Shown here: positions 1 to 9,217 of the stretch, one piece after another
Position numbering within the stretch: position 1 is the first letter of the stretch
Layout: each line of letters opens with the position of its first letter
NCBI RefSeq assembly: GCF_004682015.1
Contig: NZ_SMLM01000001.1
Coordinates: forward strand, 930,001 to 994,000
Source: Ramlibacter henchirensis
Lineage (GTDB): Bacteria; Pseudomonadota; Gammaproteobacteria; Burkholderiales; Burkholderiaceae_C
Direction of reading: 5' to 3'
Length of the DNA stretch: 64,000 nt
Translations under genes and position numbers: made by a program
The notes under the pieces: generated by a model
Seen by the model: only the letters and a program-made list of their open reading frames with translations
Database searches by the model: none
Told to the model about the DNA's origin: nothing

Positions 1-2
1 CG

Positions 3-2543
3 GCGGGCGAGGTCGTCCGCTACAACTATTTCGAGAACGGCGCGCGGCCGATCGACCTGGTGGAGGTCGAGGACTTCATCGAGCTGGTCGCGCCGTGGCG
101 GTACGCCCGCTGGCGCTCGCAATCGGCGAATGCCGACTTCGTCAATGCCGAGACCGACGCCTACGTCGCTGCCGCATGGGCGGCGTACCAGCGCAGCTAT
201 GTGTACGGCAACATCGTCAACGTCTGGGGCTCGCCTTCGCCGGGGAATGTCGTGCACTACTCGTTCGACAACAGCCAGCACGACCGGCGGCCCGGCACGC
301 TCTTCTTCCACAGCAACACGGTGCGCATCAGCGCCGACGCCGTCGGGGGGAACCTGCGCAAGAACCTGTTCGACCAGGGGCCGTGGTGGGGCGACGCGGG
401 TTACTACAACATCCCGGTCGGCGCGACCAACGTCGGAAGCGCGCTGCACTACGTGGTGGGCGGGACCGACTACGGTCCAATGCTGCAACACACGCAGGCC
501 CAGTACGCGGCCATCCGGGCGGTCAACAACGCCATCCAGCTCACCAGCGCCACGCCGGGCGCGACGCGGTTCGCTTTCGGATGGACCCGCTACAAGGCGG
601 ACCAGGTGCAGCTGGGAGCCAACTGGATCTCGTCCGGCTGGGACGCAGTGGTGCCGGCCGCGGGGAACACCACTTTCCCCGGTTACGGCGCGGCGGATGG
701 GACCTACGCTTATCCCGGCGGCAACCTGGCGCACCACGTCAGCGGCGCGGCCAGCCTCGTGACGTCGGGCGGCATCGCGTTCGATCCGGCGACGTTCGTT
801 CCGCTGGCCGGCTCCCCCTTGCTGGGTGCGGCCGCTGCGCTGCCGCCGGAAGTGCCGGCCGCGCACGCGCCCCTGCAGCAGATCCGGGTGGACGTCGCGA
901 ACGCGCCCGGGCGCATGTGGATCGGTCCGCGCCCGACCGCGGCCACGCTGGGCGCCATCGAAGGAGTTGCCGGCAGCGCGACCAGCCCGGGCGCGCTCGC
1001 TCCGTTCACCAGCGCGGTGCCGGGCGGCGGCGGCCTCGCGCTCTACGGCTGCTCCGCCGGCCAGGACTCCGGTGACGGCTTCAACGTGTTCCTCTACGTG
1101 CGCGCCGGGGCCACCGGCGGAACCGGCTCGCGCGCCGCGCCGCTGGGCAGCCTGCAGGCGGCCTACAGCGCCATCACGGGGTCGCAGAAGGCGACGATCT
1201 GCGTCGAGGAGGGCACGTTCACCGAGAGCGTGGGCAACGCAGCGGCGGATTCGATCGGCCGCCACTACCGTTTCGTCGGCGGCTTTCTCGCCGGAACCGA
1301 CTTCAGCCAGCGCTCGGTCAGCCCGGGCCGGGCCACGGTCATCCAGCCGCCGGCGGGGCAATCGGCGCTCCACCTGGGCAACCACGGGCACATCACCGTG
1401 GACGGTTTCGAACTCACCGGTGGGCTGCGCGGCCTGTACGTGGCCGGGTACGCTGCCGGCCGGACGCTGGCGGTGCGCAACAACACCGTGCACCACAACG
1501 GGATCGTGGTCCACGCACCCGCCGACGTGCCGGCCGGCGCCACGCCGGACACGATCGGCGGGCTGGTGGTCGGCGGCAGCACCGTGGTGGTCGAGTACAA
1601 CGACGTGTACGCCAACGACGGCGCGCGCAATGGGGCGGGCATCCACGTGCGGGCTCCCTCGGGATCGGAGCAGAACGTTCTCTCGGGCGGCACGCTGACG
1701 CCCGGTCCGTCCATGGCGTACGTGCGCTACAACCGAATCCACGGCAACACGCTGCGGTATGACACGCCGCATGGCGCCGGGCTCACCATCAGCAGCAACG
1801 CTGTCGTCGAACGCAACATCGTGTGGGGCAACCAGGCCCTGCGCTGGTCGGGCCCGCAGGGGGGTGACGGCGTCGGGGGCGGCATGATCGCGCAGCTGCC
1901 GCACGCCACCGTCGACGTGCGCAACAACTGGTTCGAGGGCAACCGCGCCCTCAAGGCCGGGGCCGGTATCTTCCTGGACGAAGCGACGGTGGGAACGGTC
2001 GTCGACAACGTGGTGCTCCGCAACGAAGGCGCGGGCGCCATCTTCATCGACGGGCGCGCCGCCGGCGACGCCCCGGGCGACAGGGGCTACGGGACCATCG
2101 CCCACAACACCGTGCTCCTGAACACCGGCGCCGCGCTGGGTGTGCAGGACAGCCAGGTGCACGCCTTCAACAACGTGTTCTGGCGCAATGGGAGCGGCAG
2201 CGACTTCCTGTTCATGGAAGGTGGCTTGCAGCCGTCGATCGTGCTGGCGGACCGCAACGTGATGCGCCCGGCCTGGCCGGCATCCCCGCACGTGAGCGTG
2301 AGCGGCGTCACCACGCTCGAGTTGGTCGAGAGCCCGTTCGCCGCCACCAGCTTCGCGCCGGCGGGCTCCGTCAGCCTCGGCGTGGCCGACCTCCGGCCCG
2401 CGGCGGGCGCAGGAATACCCTCGGATCTGGCGAGCACCCTCGTGCCGGCTTTCAGCTGGAGCGGCGCTCTCACGCAGTCCCCGCCGCTCGACGCGGATGG
2501 TGCCGGCCGACCCGCCCTCGTGCGCGCCGGAGCATTCCAGTGA
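3..2543 (+). CDS. Right-handed parallel beta-helix protein (5' end outside window)
   Basis: The reading frame is open from the left edge, so the N-terminus is missing and 846 residues are visible. The last two thirds carry regularly spaced beta-helix rungs of the type N-x-[VI]-x-x-N, for example VRNNTVHHNG, VEYNDVYAND, VRYNRIHGNT, VERNIVWGNQ, VRNNWFEGNR and IAHNTVLLNT. They follow a segment around FLYVRAGATGGTGS that resembles the N-cap of DUF1565/PbH1 proteins. Such proteins are usually secreted or surface-located polysaccharide lyases, epimerases or adhesins. The substrate cannot be read from the sequence and no catalytic motif was recognised. The first 300 visible residues are aromatic-rich and unassigned. 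The next gene begins 45 nt downstream. Confidence 0.8.
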   Translation, partial: AGEVVRYNYFENGARPIDLVEVEDFIELVAPWRYARWRSQSANADFVNAETDAYVAAAWAAYQRSYVYGNIVNVWGSPSPGNVVHYSFDNSQHDRRPGTLFFHSNTVRISADAVGGNLRKNLFDQGPWWGDAGYYNIPVGATNVGSALHYVVGGTDYGPMLQHTQAQYAAIRAVNNAIQLTSATPGATRFAFGWTRYKADQVQLGANWISSGWDAVVPAAGNTTFPGYGAADGTYAYPGGNLAHHVSGAASLVTSGGIAFDPATFVPLAGSPLLGAAAALPPEVPAAHAPLQQIRVDVANAPGRMWIGPRPTAATLGAIEGVAGSATSPGALAPFTSAVPGGGGLALYGCSAGQDSGDGFNVFLYVRAGATGGTGSRAAPLGSLQAAYSAITGSQKATICVEEGTFTESVGNAAADSIGRHYRFVGGFLAGTDFSQRSVSPGRATVIQPPAGQSALHLGNHGHITVDGFELTGGLRGLYVAGYAAGRTLAVRNNTVHHNGIVVHAPADVPAGATPDTIGGLVVGGSTVVVEYNDVYANDGARNGAGIHVRAPSGSEQNVLSGGTLTPGPSMAYVRYNRIHGNTLRYDTPHGAGLTISSNAVVERNIVWGNQALRWSGPQGGDGVGGGMIAQLPHATVDVRNNWFEGNRALKAGAGIFLDEATVGTVVDNVVLRNEGAGAIFIDGRAAGDAPGDRGYGTIAHNTVLLNTGAALGVQDSQVHAFNNVFWRNGSGSDFLFMEGGLQPSIVLADRNVMRPAWPASPHVSVSGVTTLELVESPFAATSFAPAGSVSLGVADLRPAAGAGIPSDLASTLVPAFSWSGALTQSPPLDADGAGRPALVRAGAFQ

Positions 2544-2588
2544 GCGGCCGCCGGGCACGCCGCTGCCGTCCCGCTCCCCGCTGACGCC

Positions 2589-3548
2589 GTGCAGTTGTTG
2601 TCCGCTGCATTGCCGCCCTGTTCGCGGCTGGTCGGCGCCGCCCTGGGCAGCTGCGAGGGCTCCGCGCTCGACCATCTGCTGGTGCTGCGCCCGCGCCTGG
2701 CGGCGCAGTGCGCGGCCTCGGGGATCCGCATCGCCCTGCTCGTGCGAAGCGGGTGGATCGTGGCCTGGCTGGAAGGGGAAGCCCGGGCGGTGGAGGAGTC
2801 CTGGGGCCGCTTCGTCGCAGTGAAGGGGTTCCGCGGACAGCACCTGCTCCATCGCAGCGAAGGGCCGGGCACGCTGCGCCACCCGGTGCAGGTGGCGGCG
2901 CTGAGCACGCCGGAGCCGCCCGGTGACGCCGCGCGGCAGCTGCTGGCGGTGCAGCGTCACTGTGATCCGGCCCGGGTGTGGGTGGAGCTGTGTGCTCCTG
3001 TGCGGGCCGGCGTCGACATCGCGCACGGCCCCCTCGACGTCGTGCTCGCCGGCTCCGGGAAGAACGAGGCCGTCGACCTGCTGCGAGAGTACGCGCACCA
3101 CCACGAGTGCGCGGTGGAATACCAGCGCTTCGCCGGCGCCGACGAACGCGGTGCGGATTGCGGTGCCGCCTATGCCGACCTGTGGTTGCGAGCGGCTCGT
3201 GTGCGGCTGCACGCGCATTCGCAGCGGTCGCTGCGCCAGGACCTCGCGCGACTGGCCTTGCGACAGCCTCGCGCCTGGGTGCTGTCGCTGGGCGGCTCGC
3301 CCGCCGCGAGCTGCCGTCTGGCCGAAGGTCTCGTTCCGCTGCTCGAGTCTGCGCGGCCACCGGCGAAAGTGCATCTGTTGCCCGCGGACGCGGACATGAT
3401 GCTGCACGTCACGCATGTCCTGCGTGCCGTGCCCGGTATCGTGGTCCGTCAGGGCGCGCCGGACGGCCCTCCGATCCAGACGCTGGACGACATCGCGGAC
3501 GCCTGCGGCGACGAGGCCACGCCCGGGCTGGCGCAATGCTTGGCCTGA
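2589..3548 (+). CDS. Hypothetical protein with a degenerate BLUF-like N-terminal region
   Basis: This 319-residue ORF starts at GTG without a clear ribosome binding site and has strong codon bias, so it is probably real. Residues about 15-100 follow the order of a BLUF flavin photoreceptor: a short strand, then ALLVRSGWIVAWLEGEARAV (compare the BLUF consensus G-x-L-x-x-x-G-x-F-x-Q-x-LEG), then a helix and a strand. The flavin-contacting Tyr and Gln of true BLUF domains are not evident, so light sensing is not supported. The C-terminal 200 residues are unassigned. It lies 45 nt after the beta-helix gene and 75 nt before a large ATPase regulator, which suggests a signalling role. That role is an inference only. 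Confidence 0.55.
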   Translation: MQLLSAALPPCSRLVGAALGSCEGSALDHLLVLRPRLAAQCAASGIRIALLVRSGWIVAWLEGEARAVEESWGRFVAVKGFRGQHLLHRSEGPGTLRHPVQVAALSTPEPPGDAARQLLAVQRHCDPARVWVELCAPVRAGVDIAHGPLDVVLAGSGKNEAVDLLREYAHHHECAVEYQRFAGADERGADCGAAYADLWLRAARVRLHAHSQRSLRQDLARLALRQPRAWVLSLGGSPAASCRLAEGLVPLLESARPPAKVHLLPADADMMLHVTHVLRAVPGIVVRQGAPDGPPIQTLDDIADACGDEATPGLAQCLA

Positions 3549-3623
3549 CGCCGGGCAACGCGGCCGTTGCATGCTGGTCATTTCGAGGTCCCCGCTGCAT
3601 CATTGGCAGCCAGGGGGTGCCGG

Positions 3624-6600
3624 ATGCCCGCGAATCCCGTGGTCCTCGCCAAGCTCTCACGGCCGCGACTGCACGACGAGCTGGCTCGCACGCGGCTGCA
3701 TGCCGTACTCGACGAGGCCGCGGCGCGGCCGGCCGTCTGGATCGCCGCCCAGCCGGGCGCCGGCAAGACGGCGCTGGCGGCGGGATGGCTGGCGAGCCGC
3801 AAGCGCGGCGGCATCTGGTACCAGGTCGACCCCGGCGATGACGACCCCGCGTCCTTCATCTACCACTTGCACACGGCCGCGCTCGCCGCGCGCAAGGATG
3901 CGGAGCCACTGCCGCTGCTGAGGCCGGAATACCTCGCTGACCTGCCCGGCTTTGCGCGCCGTTTCTTCCGGGAGCTGTTCAGCCGCCTGGGACCGCAGGG
4001 CACCCTCGTGCTGGACAACTTCCAGGAGGTGCCCGATGGCTCCTTGCTGCACAAGCTGATCGTCTGCATGGTCGAGCAGGTTCCGCCGGGCGTGAACGTG
4101 CTGGTGATCAGCCGCAGCGAGCCGCCCGCCGGTTACGCGACTCTGATTGCGTCGCAGGCCATCTCGGTGGTCGACCCGGGCGAGCTGCACTTCACGCTCG
4201 AGGAGACCGCCGCGCTCGCGCAGCGGCGGGGGATCTCCGATCCGCGTCTGGTGCAGGAGCTGCATGCCCGCTCGAACGGCTGGGCCGCGGGGCTGACGCT
4301 GCTGCTGGCCCGCAGCGCGCGGAACGGGGCGGTTCCGGACCGCGGCGACACGGAGTCGCTGCAGCACGTGTTCGGCTATTTCGCGCAGCGGGTGTTCGAC
4401 GAACTGCCCGCGCTGCAGCAGCAGAACCTGATGCGGTTGTCCTTCCTGCCGCAGATGACAGCGGCCCTGGCCCATGGCCTGACCGGGAGCGAAGACGCGG
4501 TCCGGTTGCTGGAGCAGCTGTACCGGCGCCACATGTTCACCGACCAGCGCCGCCGCAAGGGCGAACGCGCGGAGGCCGTGTACCAGTTCAACGAGCTGTT
4601 CAGGACCTTCCTGCAGCATCGCGCGGAACAGGCGTGGGCCGATGACGAGCGCCGGTCGCTCTCGGGCCGCGCCGGGCGGCTGCTGGAGGAGGCAGGGTGG
4701 GGCGAGGACGCGCTCCCCCTGCTCGCGCGCGGCGGCGATTGGGGCTGCTATGCGCGCGTGGTGTGTGCCCGCGCGGAGCCGGCGATCGGGCAGGGGCGCC
4801 GCCAGACTGTCAAGGAATGGCTGGAGGCGATGCCGGCCGGTGAGCTGGAACGCAGCCCCTGGCTCGGGTACTGGCAGGGGCGTTCGCTCCTGCAATCGGC
4901 GCCGGCACGTTCAGTGGAGGTGCTCGAGGAGGCGTGCGAGCGTTTCCAGCAGGCGGGCGACGTCGCCGGCCAGCTGGCTTGCGGGGCAGCGGTGGTGAAC
5001 GCGCTCTGGTTCACGCGCCTTGGCTGGTCGGAAGTGGCGCCCTGGGTCGAGCGGCTCGAACCGCTTCTGCATCGGCACGTCGCGTTTCCATCTGCCGCGA
5101 TCGAGCTGACGAGCTACGCAGCCCTGCACGCCGCGCTGTCCTTCTGCCGGCTGGACCACCCCGCCATCCCCGGACTCGCCCGCCGGCTGCTCGCGCTCGT
5201 CGGCGACGACACCCTGGACTGGACCCAGCGCCTCACCACGGCGACGCACCTGATCACCTTCCTGCACAACTCGGGCGAGGACGACCTGGTCCGGCAGCTG
5301 ATGGGCAAGGTCGATCCCGTCGTCGAGAGCCGGCCGGCCAGCGCATTGAGCCGGTCGTTCTGGTACACGTTCCGGGCGATCCACGACATGCGCAACGCGC
5401 GCTACGAGGAGTCGTCCGAACGCTTCCAGCGCGCCGAGGACCTGGCGCGGGAGGAGGGACTGCTGCAGGCGGAGTACGCCGCGCTCCAGTTCCGCACGTA
5501 CCTGGACATCGTCTTCCGGCGCTTCGCCGACGCGCAGGCCCGCCTGGCGCGGATGGAGCTGCACCCGGCCCGCAGCAGCCCGGACGCGGAGATGAACTAC
5601 TGGCTGGCGCAGACGCTTCTGGCGCAGGCCAGGCGCGACGTCACCACCGCCTACGGCCACGCGCAGCGAACGCTGCAGGCCATCGAGCGGGTCGGAGCCG
5701 CCTATTTCCGCGCCACCTTCCGCCCGCTGCTGGCGAGCGCGTTCGCCGACGGGGGGGACTTCGTCGCGGCGCGGGAGCTGCTCGCCTCCTCGCGCAACAT
5801 GGTGCGTGGCACCTATCTCGAGGTGATGGAGACGCAGCTGCTGCTGGAAGAGGCCCACATCGAGAACGCCTGCGGCGACACGCGTGCGGCGCTGGCGCTG
5901 GTCGCCAGGGCATTGGCGCTGGCCCAGACCGGCAGCGGGCTGAACGCGTATGCGCAGCGCGTGCTCTCGCGCAACCGTTCGCTGCTGGAACTCGCGCTCG
6001 CTGCCGGTATCGAGACCGACTACGTGCGCCGCGAGATCCGCATGTGGCGGCTGTCCCCGCCGACGGAGGAGATCCCCGGCTGGCCCTGGCCGATCCGGGT
6101 CCGCACGCTTGGGAGCTTCGAGGTGCTCGTCAACGATGCGCCGGTCGAGTTCGGGCGCAAGGTTCCGAAGCGTCCGCTCGCCGTGCTCAAGGCAGTCGTC
6201 GCGCGCGGCGGCAGCTGCCCTGAGTCGGTGCTGATCGATGCGTTCTGGCGAGACGAGGCCGGCGATCAGGCCGCCAAATCGCTGGGGGTCGCGGTGCACC
6301 GGCTTCGCCCCCTGCTGGGCGACTCCGAAGTGGTCGTGCAGCAGGGCGGCCATGTCTCGCTGGACCGCTCGCGCGTGTGGGTGGACGCCTGGACCTTCGA
6401 GCGCTCGCTCGAGCGGGCACGCGAGCGGCGCGACCTGGAGGCGACGGCCGCGGCGCTCGCGTTGTACCGGGGCGCCTTCCTCGCGGAGGAGGAGGGCGAG
6501 AGCTGGCCGCTCGCGATGCGTGAGCGGCTGCGCAGCAAGTTCATCCAGGCGGTGGACTGGGCCGGGGCGCACCTGGAAACCCAAGGACGCACGCTTGAGG

Positions 6601-6824
6601 CCATCGACTGCTACTGGCGCGGCCTCGAAGCCGATAACGTGGTCGAACCGTTCTACCAGGGGCTGATGCGCTGCTACCACCGCCTGGACCGCATGCCCGA
6701 AGCGGTGAGCGCGTATCGCAAGCTCAAGCAGATCCTCTCCGTGACCCTGAGCCTGCAGCCCTCCACGGCCACCGAGAAGCTTTACCTCTCGCTGCGACTG
6801 GACCTGGCGGAACGCGCCGGGTGA
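3624..6824 (+). CDS. MalT/SARP-type STAND ATPase transcriptional regulator with C-terminal BTAD domain
   Basis: This 1066-residue protein has a P-loop near its N-terminus (QPGAGKT, residues 43-49) and a Walker B-like LVLDNF near residue 130. A long helical repeat region follows, then from about residue 822 an OmpR-type winged helix (IRVRTLGSFEVLVN onwards). A bacterial transcriptional activator domain of helical repeats ends it (ALYRGAFLAEEEGESW onwards). The layout matches LuxR-like ATPases of the MalT group in which the usual C-terminal LuxR helix-turn-helix is replaced by a SARP-type DNA-binding/BTAD module. ATG at 3624 was chosen because it begins the conserved region (PVVLAKLSRPRL); an in-frame ATG lies 57 nt upstream. 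The inducer and target genes are unknown. The preceding ORF and the beta-helix gene are candidates. Confidence 0.85.
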   Translation: MPANPVVLAKLSRPRLHDELARTRLHAVLDEAAARPAVWIAAQPGAGKTALAAGWLASRKRGGIWYQVDPGDDDPASFIYHLHTAALAARKDAEPLPLLRPEYLADLPGFARRFFRELFSRLGPQGTLVLDNFQEVPDGSLLHKLIVCMVEQVPPGVNVLVISRSEPPAGYATLIASQAISVVDPGELHFTLEETAALAQRRGISDPRLVQELHARSNGWAAGLTLLLARSARNGAVPDRGDTESLQHVFGYFAQRVFDELPALQQQNLMRLSFLPQMTAALAHGLTGSEDAVRLLEQLYRRHMFTDQRRRKGERAEAVYQFNELFRTFLQHRAEQAWADDERRSLSGRAGRLLEEAGWGEDALPLLARGGDWGCYARVVCARAEPAIGQGRRQTVKEWLEAMPAGELERSPWLGYWQGRSLLQSAPARSVEVLEEACERFQQAGDVAGQLACGAAVVNALWFTRLGWSEVAPWVERLEPLLHRHVAFPSAAIELTSYAALHAALSFCRLDHPAIPGLARRLLALVGDDTLDWTQRLTTATHLITFLHNSGEDDLVRQLMGKVDPVVESRPASALSRSFWYTFRAIHDMRNARYEESSERFQRAEDLAREEGLLQAEYAALQFRTYLDIVFRRFADAQARLARMELHPARSSPDAEMNYWLAQTLLAQARRDVTTAYGHAQRTLQAIERVGAAYFRATFRPLLASAFADGGDFVAARELLASSRNMVRGTYLEVMETQLLLEEAHIENACGDTRAALALVARALALAQTGSGLNAYAQRVLSRNRSLLELALAAGIETDYVRREIRMWRLSPPTEEIPGWPWPIRVRTLGSFEVLVNDAPVEFGRKVPKRPLAVLKAVVARGGSCPESVLIDAFWRDEAGDQAAKSLGVAVHRLRPLLGDSEVVVQQGGHVSLDRSRVWVDAWTFERSLERARERRDLEATAAALALYRGAFLAEEEGESWPLAMRERLRSKFIQAVDWAGAHLETQGRTLEAIDCYWRGLEADNVVEPFYQGLMRCYHRLDRMPEAVSAYRKLKQILSVTLSLQPSTATEKLYLSLRLDLAERAG

Positions 6825-6914
6825 GGCGCAGGCGCCGCGGCCGCTCGCGAATCGGTAGTGAAACCGTAGCAGGGCGCAACCTACCCTGCGGGCTCCGTTT
6901 TCAAGGAGCCCACC

Positions 6915-7265
6915 GTGAGTTCGAACCCTCGTTACCCGAAATTCCCTGGCGTGCGCCGATGGCGTGCATCACTGGGGCTGGCGCTTCCGCTGGCCGCGCT
7001 GCTGGCCGGATGCGCCGCACAGCCGACGACGACGGCGACGGCGGCGCCGCGATCGTGTCCCGAGATCGCCGCCGAGATCGCCAACACCCAGGGCGAGCTG
7101 GCCGCCGCGCGCAACAAGGAGCAGCACGCGTGGAGAGCGGTGATCCCGTTTGCCGTCGTGGGGCGGTATGTCAGCGGCAAGGCGGCCGCCGGTCAGGCGC
7201 AGCAGCGCATGGAGGTGCTGAACGAGCAGTACGCGAAGGAGGGCTGCGAGCGTCGGGCGGCGTGA
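6915..7265 (+). CDS. Small predicted lipoprotein
   Basis: This 116-residue protein starts at GTG with AAGGAG about 7 nt upstream. The N-terminus is basic (RYPKFPGVRRWR), then comes a hydrophobic stretch and a lipobox LLAGC near residue 32, so it should be lipidated and membrane-anchored. The mature part has a Cys-containing segment (RSCPEIAAEIANTQGELAAARN) that looks helical or coiled-coil, a short hydrophobic segment (VIPFAVVGRYVSG) and a second Cys near the C-terminus (EGCERR). The two cysteines could form a disulphide. No family was recognised. It stands alone, 90 nt after the large regulator and about 90 nt before the PfpI-family gene. Confidence 0.7.
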   Translation: MSSNPRYPKFPGVRRWRASLGLALPLAALLAGCAAQPTTTATAAPRSCPEIAAEIANTQGELAAARNKEQHAWRAVIPFAVVGRYVSGKAAAGQAQQRMEVLNEQYAKEGCERRAA

Positions 7266-7355
7266 CGGTCGACGCTCGGCAGCATGTATTGGCATCCACA
7301 GTGTCATAATTCCGTGAAATGGCACGATGGATGCCAATTTAAAGGAGCGGCGGTC

Positions 7356-8228
7356 ATGGATACGTTGTGGTTTGGAGTCGGGGCTGCGGTCGCAGCCGTG
7401 GTGCTGGTCCGTTTCGGCGTGCCCGCCTTGCTGAAGGCGCTGGGTCTTCACCCCGACTACCGGGGCCCTCGTTACCGGTTGCCTGGCGGGCGGGCGCTGA
7501 TCGTGACGACCAGCCATGCCACCCTCGACCGCCCCGGCGCCCCGGGGGCGGGGCGCAAGACCGGCGTGTTCGCATCGGAGTTCACCGCCCCTTACTACGC
7601 ATTCGTCGATGCGGGCATGGACGTGGACGTGGCCAGCATCAAGGGAGGCGAGATCCCCGTCGAGCCTTTCTCGCTCAGCTGGCTGCTCGCCTCGCGGGCC
7701 GACCGCCGGTTCCTGCGGGATGTGCGGCTGCAGGCTTTGACACGCCACTCCCTTCCCGTCTCCGGCCTGGATTTCACCCGCTACGACATCGTGTTCCTGG
7801 CGGGAGGATGGGGCGCCGCGTACGACCTCGCAGGCTGCGAACCGCTCGCGCGCGGCATCACCGCGGCCTGGCGCGCCGGCAAGGTGGTCGGCGGCGTGTG
7901 CCACGGTCCGCTCGGGCTGCTCAAGGCGCTGGACACGAATGGCGCGCCGCTCGTGCGCGGCAAGCGGCTCACCGCCGTCACCAACCGCCAGGTGGAACAG
8001 CTGGGCATCCGGTTCACGCCCCAACATCCCGAGCGCGAGCTGCGGGCGGCCGGCGCGATCTTCGAGAGTGCGACCGCGCGGCGGGAGGTCTTCGCGCAGC
8101 ACGTGGTCGCCGACGGGCGGCTCGTGACAGGACAGAACCAGAACGCGGGGGACGTGACCGCGCAACGAATGCTGGAGATCGCGGGCGGCCAGCGGGTGAC
8201 GGAGGCGGTGGTCGCGCCCGTACAGTAA
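7356..8228 (+). CDS. DJ-1/PfpI family protein (type 1 glutamine amidotransferase-like)
   Basis: The start at ATG 7356 is preceded by AAAGGAG. The 290-residue product has an N-terminal hydrophobic segment (WFGVGAAVAAVVLVRFGV) and then a class I glutamine-amidotransferase fold. FASEFTAPYYAFVDAGMDV followed by an ASIKGGE-type strand is typical of the Hsp31/YDR533-like branch. The nucleophile elbow is GGVCHGP, with Cys182. Members act as glyoxalases, deglycases, chaperones or peptidases, and the exact activity cannot be told here. The N-terminal segment is unusual for the family and suggests a membrane-tethered form. A TetR gene follows after 4 nt, so the two are almost certainly co-transcribed. 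Confidence 0.85.
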   Translation: MDTLWFGVGAAVAAVVLVRFGVPALLKALGLHPDYRGPRYRLPGGRALIVTTSHATLDRPGAPGAGRKTGVFASEFTAPYYAFVDAGMDVDVASIKGGEIPVEPFSLSWLLASRADRRFLRDVRLQALTRHSLPVSGLDFTRYDIVFLAGGWGAAYDLAGCEPLARGITAAWRAGKVVGGVCHGPLGLLKALDTNGAPLVRGKRLTAVTNRQVEQLGIRFTPQHPERELRAAGAIFESATARREVFAQHVVADGRLVTGQNQNAGDVTAQRMLEIAGGQRVTEAVVAPVQ

Positions 8229-8232
8229 CGGG

Positions 8233-8865
8233 ATGCCCGCCAAATCGCAGGCGAAGCCGCCGCCGGTCCCGGAGGACCGCCGTCGGCGCCGCAGCATCAC
8301 CACCCGCAGGAAGATCGCCGACGCCCTGCTGTCCCTCGTCAGCGAAGGCATCGTGCGCCCGACCGCGGAACAGGTGGCGACCCGGGCGCAGGTGGGGCTG
8401 CGCACCGTGTTCCGGCACTTCGAGGACATGGAGACGCTCTACCGCGAGGTGATCCGCGGCGTGGACACGGTGGTGCTGCCGGTGGTCGAAGGCCGCCGCG
8501 CGAGCGCCGACTGGAAAGAGGAGCTGCGCAGCACCTGCGGAACGCTTGCGCACCACTACGAGCGGCTTGCCGCCAGCTACCTGGTCAGCCAGGTCCACCG
8601 CCACCATTCCGCTTACCTGGACGCGCAGCTGCGCCGCTATTCGCAGCTGCAGGGCGAGGCGCTGCGCCGGCAACTGCCGCCAGTCGTGCTGGCGGACCAG
8701 GCGTGTGTGGATGCGCTCAGCTTGCTGCTGAGCATGGATGCGTGGGTGCACCTGCGCCGCGAGCAAGGCTTGACATTCGACGCGGCCCTGCAGGCCATCG
8801 AACGTGCCACGGCGGGCCTCGCCGCGGCGTTCGCGGGCGACGGGCGGGGCTTGCGCAGGAGGTGA
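8233..8865 (+). CDS. TetR/AcrR family transcriptional regulator
   Basis: This 210-residue protein has a basic N-terminus (EDRRRRRSITTRRKIADAL) leading into a TetR helix-turn-helix at about residues 20-68. The recognition region reads PTAEQVATRAQVGLRTVFRHF, the usual order of helices 2-3 ending in the aromatic/His-Phe signature. The C-terminal ligand-binding half is helical and diverged, as is normal for the family. It starts 4 nt after the PfpI-family gene and probably autoregulates this pair. The effector is unknown. Confidence 0.88.
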   Translation: MPAKSQAKPPPVPEDRRRRRSITTRRKIADALLSLVSEGIVRPTAEQVATRAQVGLRTVFRHFEDMETLYREVIRGVDTVVLPVVEGRRASADWKEELRSTCGTLAHHYERLAASYLVSQVHRHHSAYLDAQLRRYSQLQGEALRRQLPPVVLADQACVDALSLLLSMDAWVHLRREQGLTFDAALQAIERATAGLAAAFAGDGRGLRRR

Positions 8866-8889
8866 GGCGCGCGGGCGCCGCGCTCGCAC

Positions 8890-9108
8890 TCATCCCGCCG
8901 GCACCAGCTGGACGCGAGGGACGCAGAAGCTGTGCCCGACCAGTGCGCGGGCGAAGAAGTAGTCGTTGCGCGCCGGCTCCGTCATCGCGTCCAGGTCGAC
9001 GCGGCCGTGGTCGTCGCACAGGAAGGCGAACCGCTCGCCGTCATGACGGAGCCGTTCGAAACAGAGGAAGCGGCGCAATGCGGGCGCCGGGCCGTTGGCG
9101 GACTGCAT
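8890..9108 (-). CDS. Small conserved-looking hypothetical protein
   Basis: This 72-residue ORF is on the minus strand. ATG at 9108 is chosen because AAGGAG lies 6-7 nt upstream. The product has two cysteines in its first half (RFLCFERLRHDGERFAFLCD), an acidic middle and an aromatic, hydrophobic C-terminus (YFFARALVGHSFCVPRVQLV). No domain is recognised. It sits convergently beside the TetR gene and about 110 nt downstream of the response regulator, on the regulator's strand. Codon usage matches the neighbours, which favours a real gene. Confidence 0.55.
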   Translation of the reverse strand: MQSANGPAPALRRFLCFERLRHDGERFAFLCDDHGRVDLDAMTEPARNDYFFARALVGHSFCVPRVQLVPAG

Positions 9109-9217
9109 GTGGAACTCCTTGGGAACGCACGGCCATCTTGGAAGGCCCGCCTTGCCGGCGCGTGTCACTCGCCCGGGAGCGCCATGTCACTTGTCGGCCG
9201 CGTCTTGCAGCTGAAAC

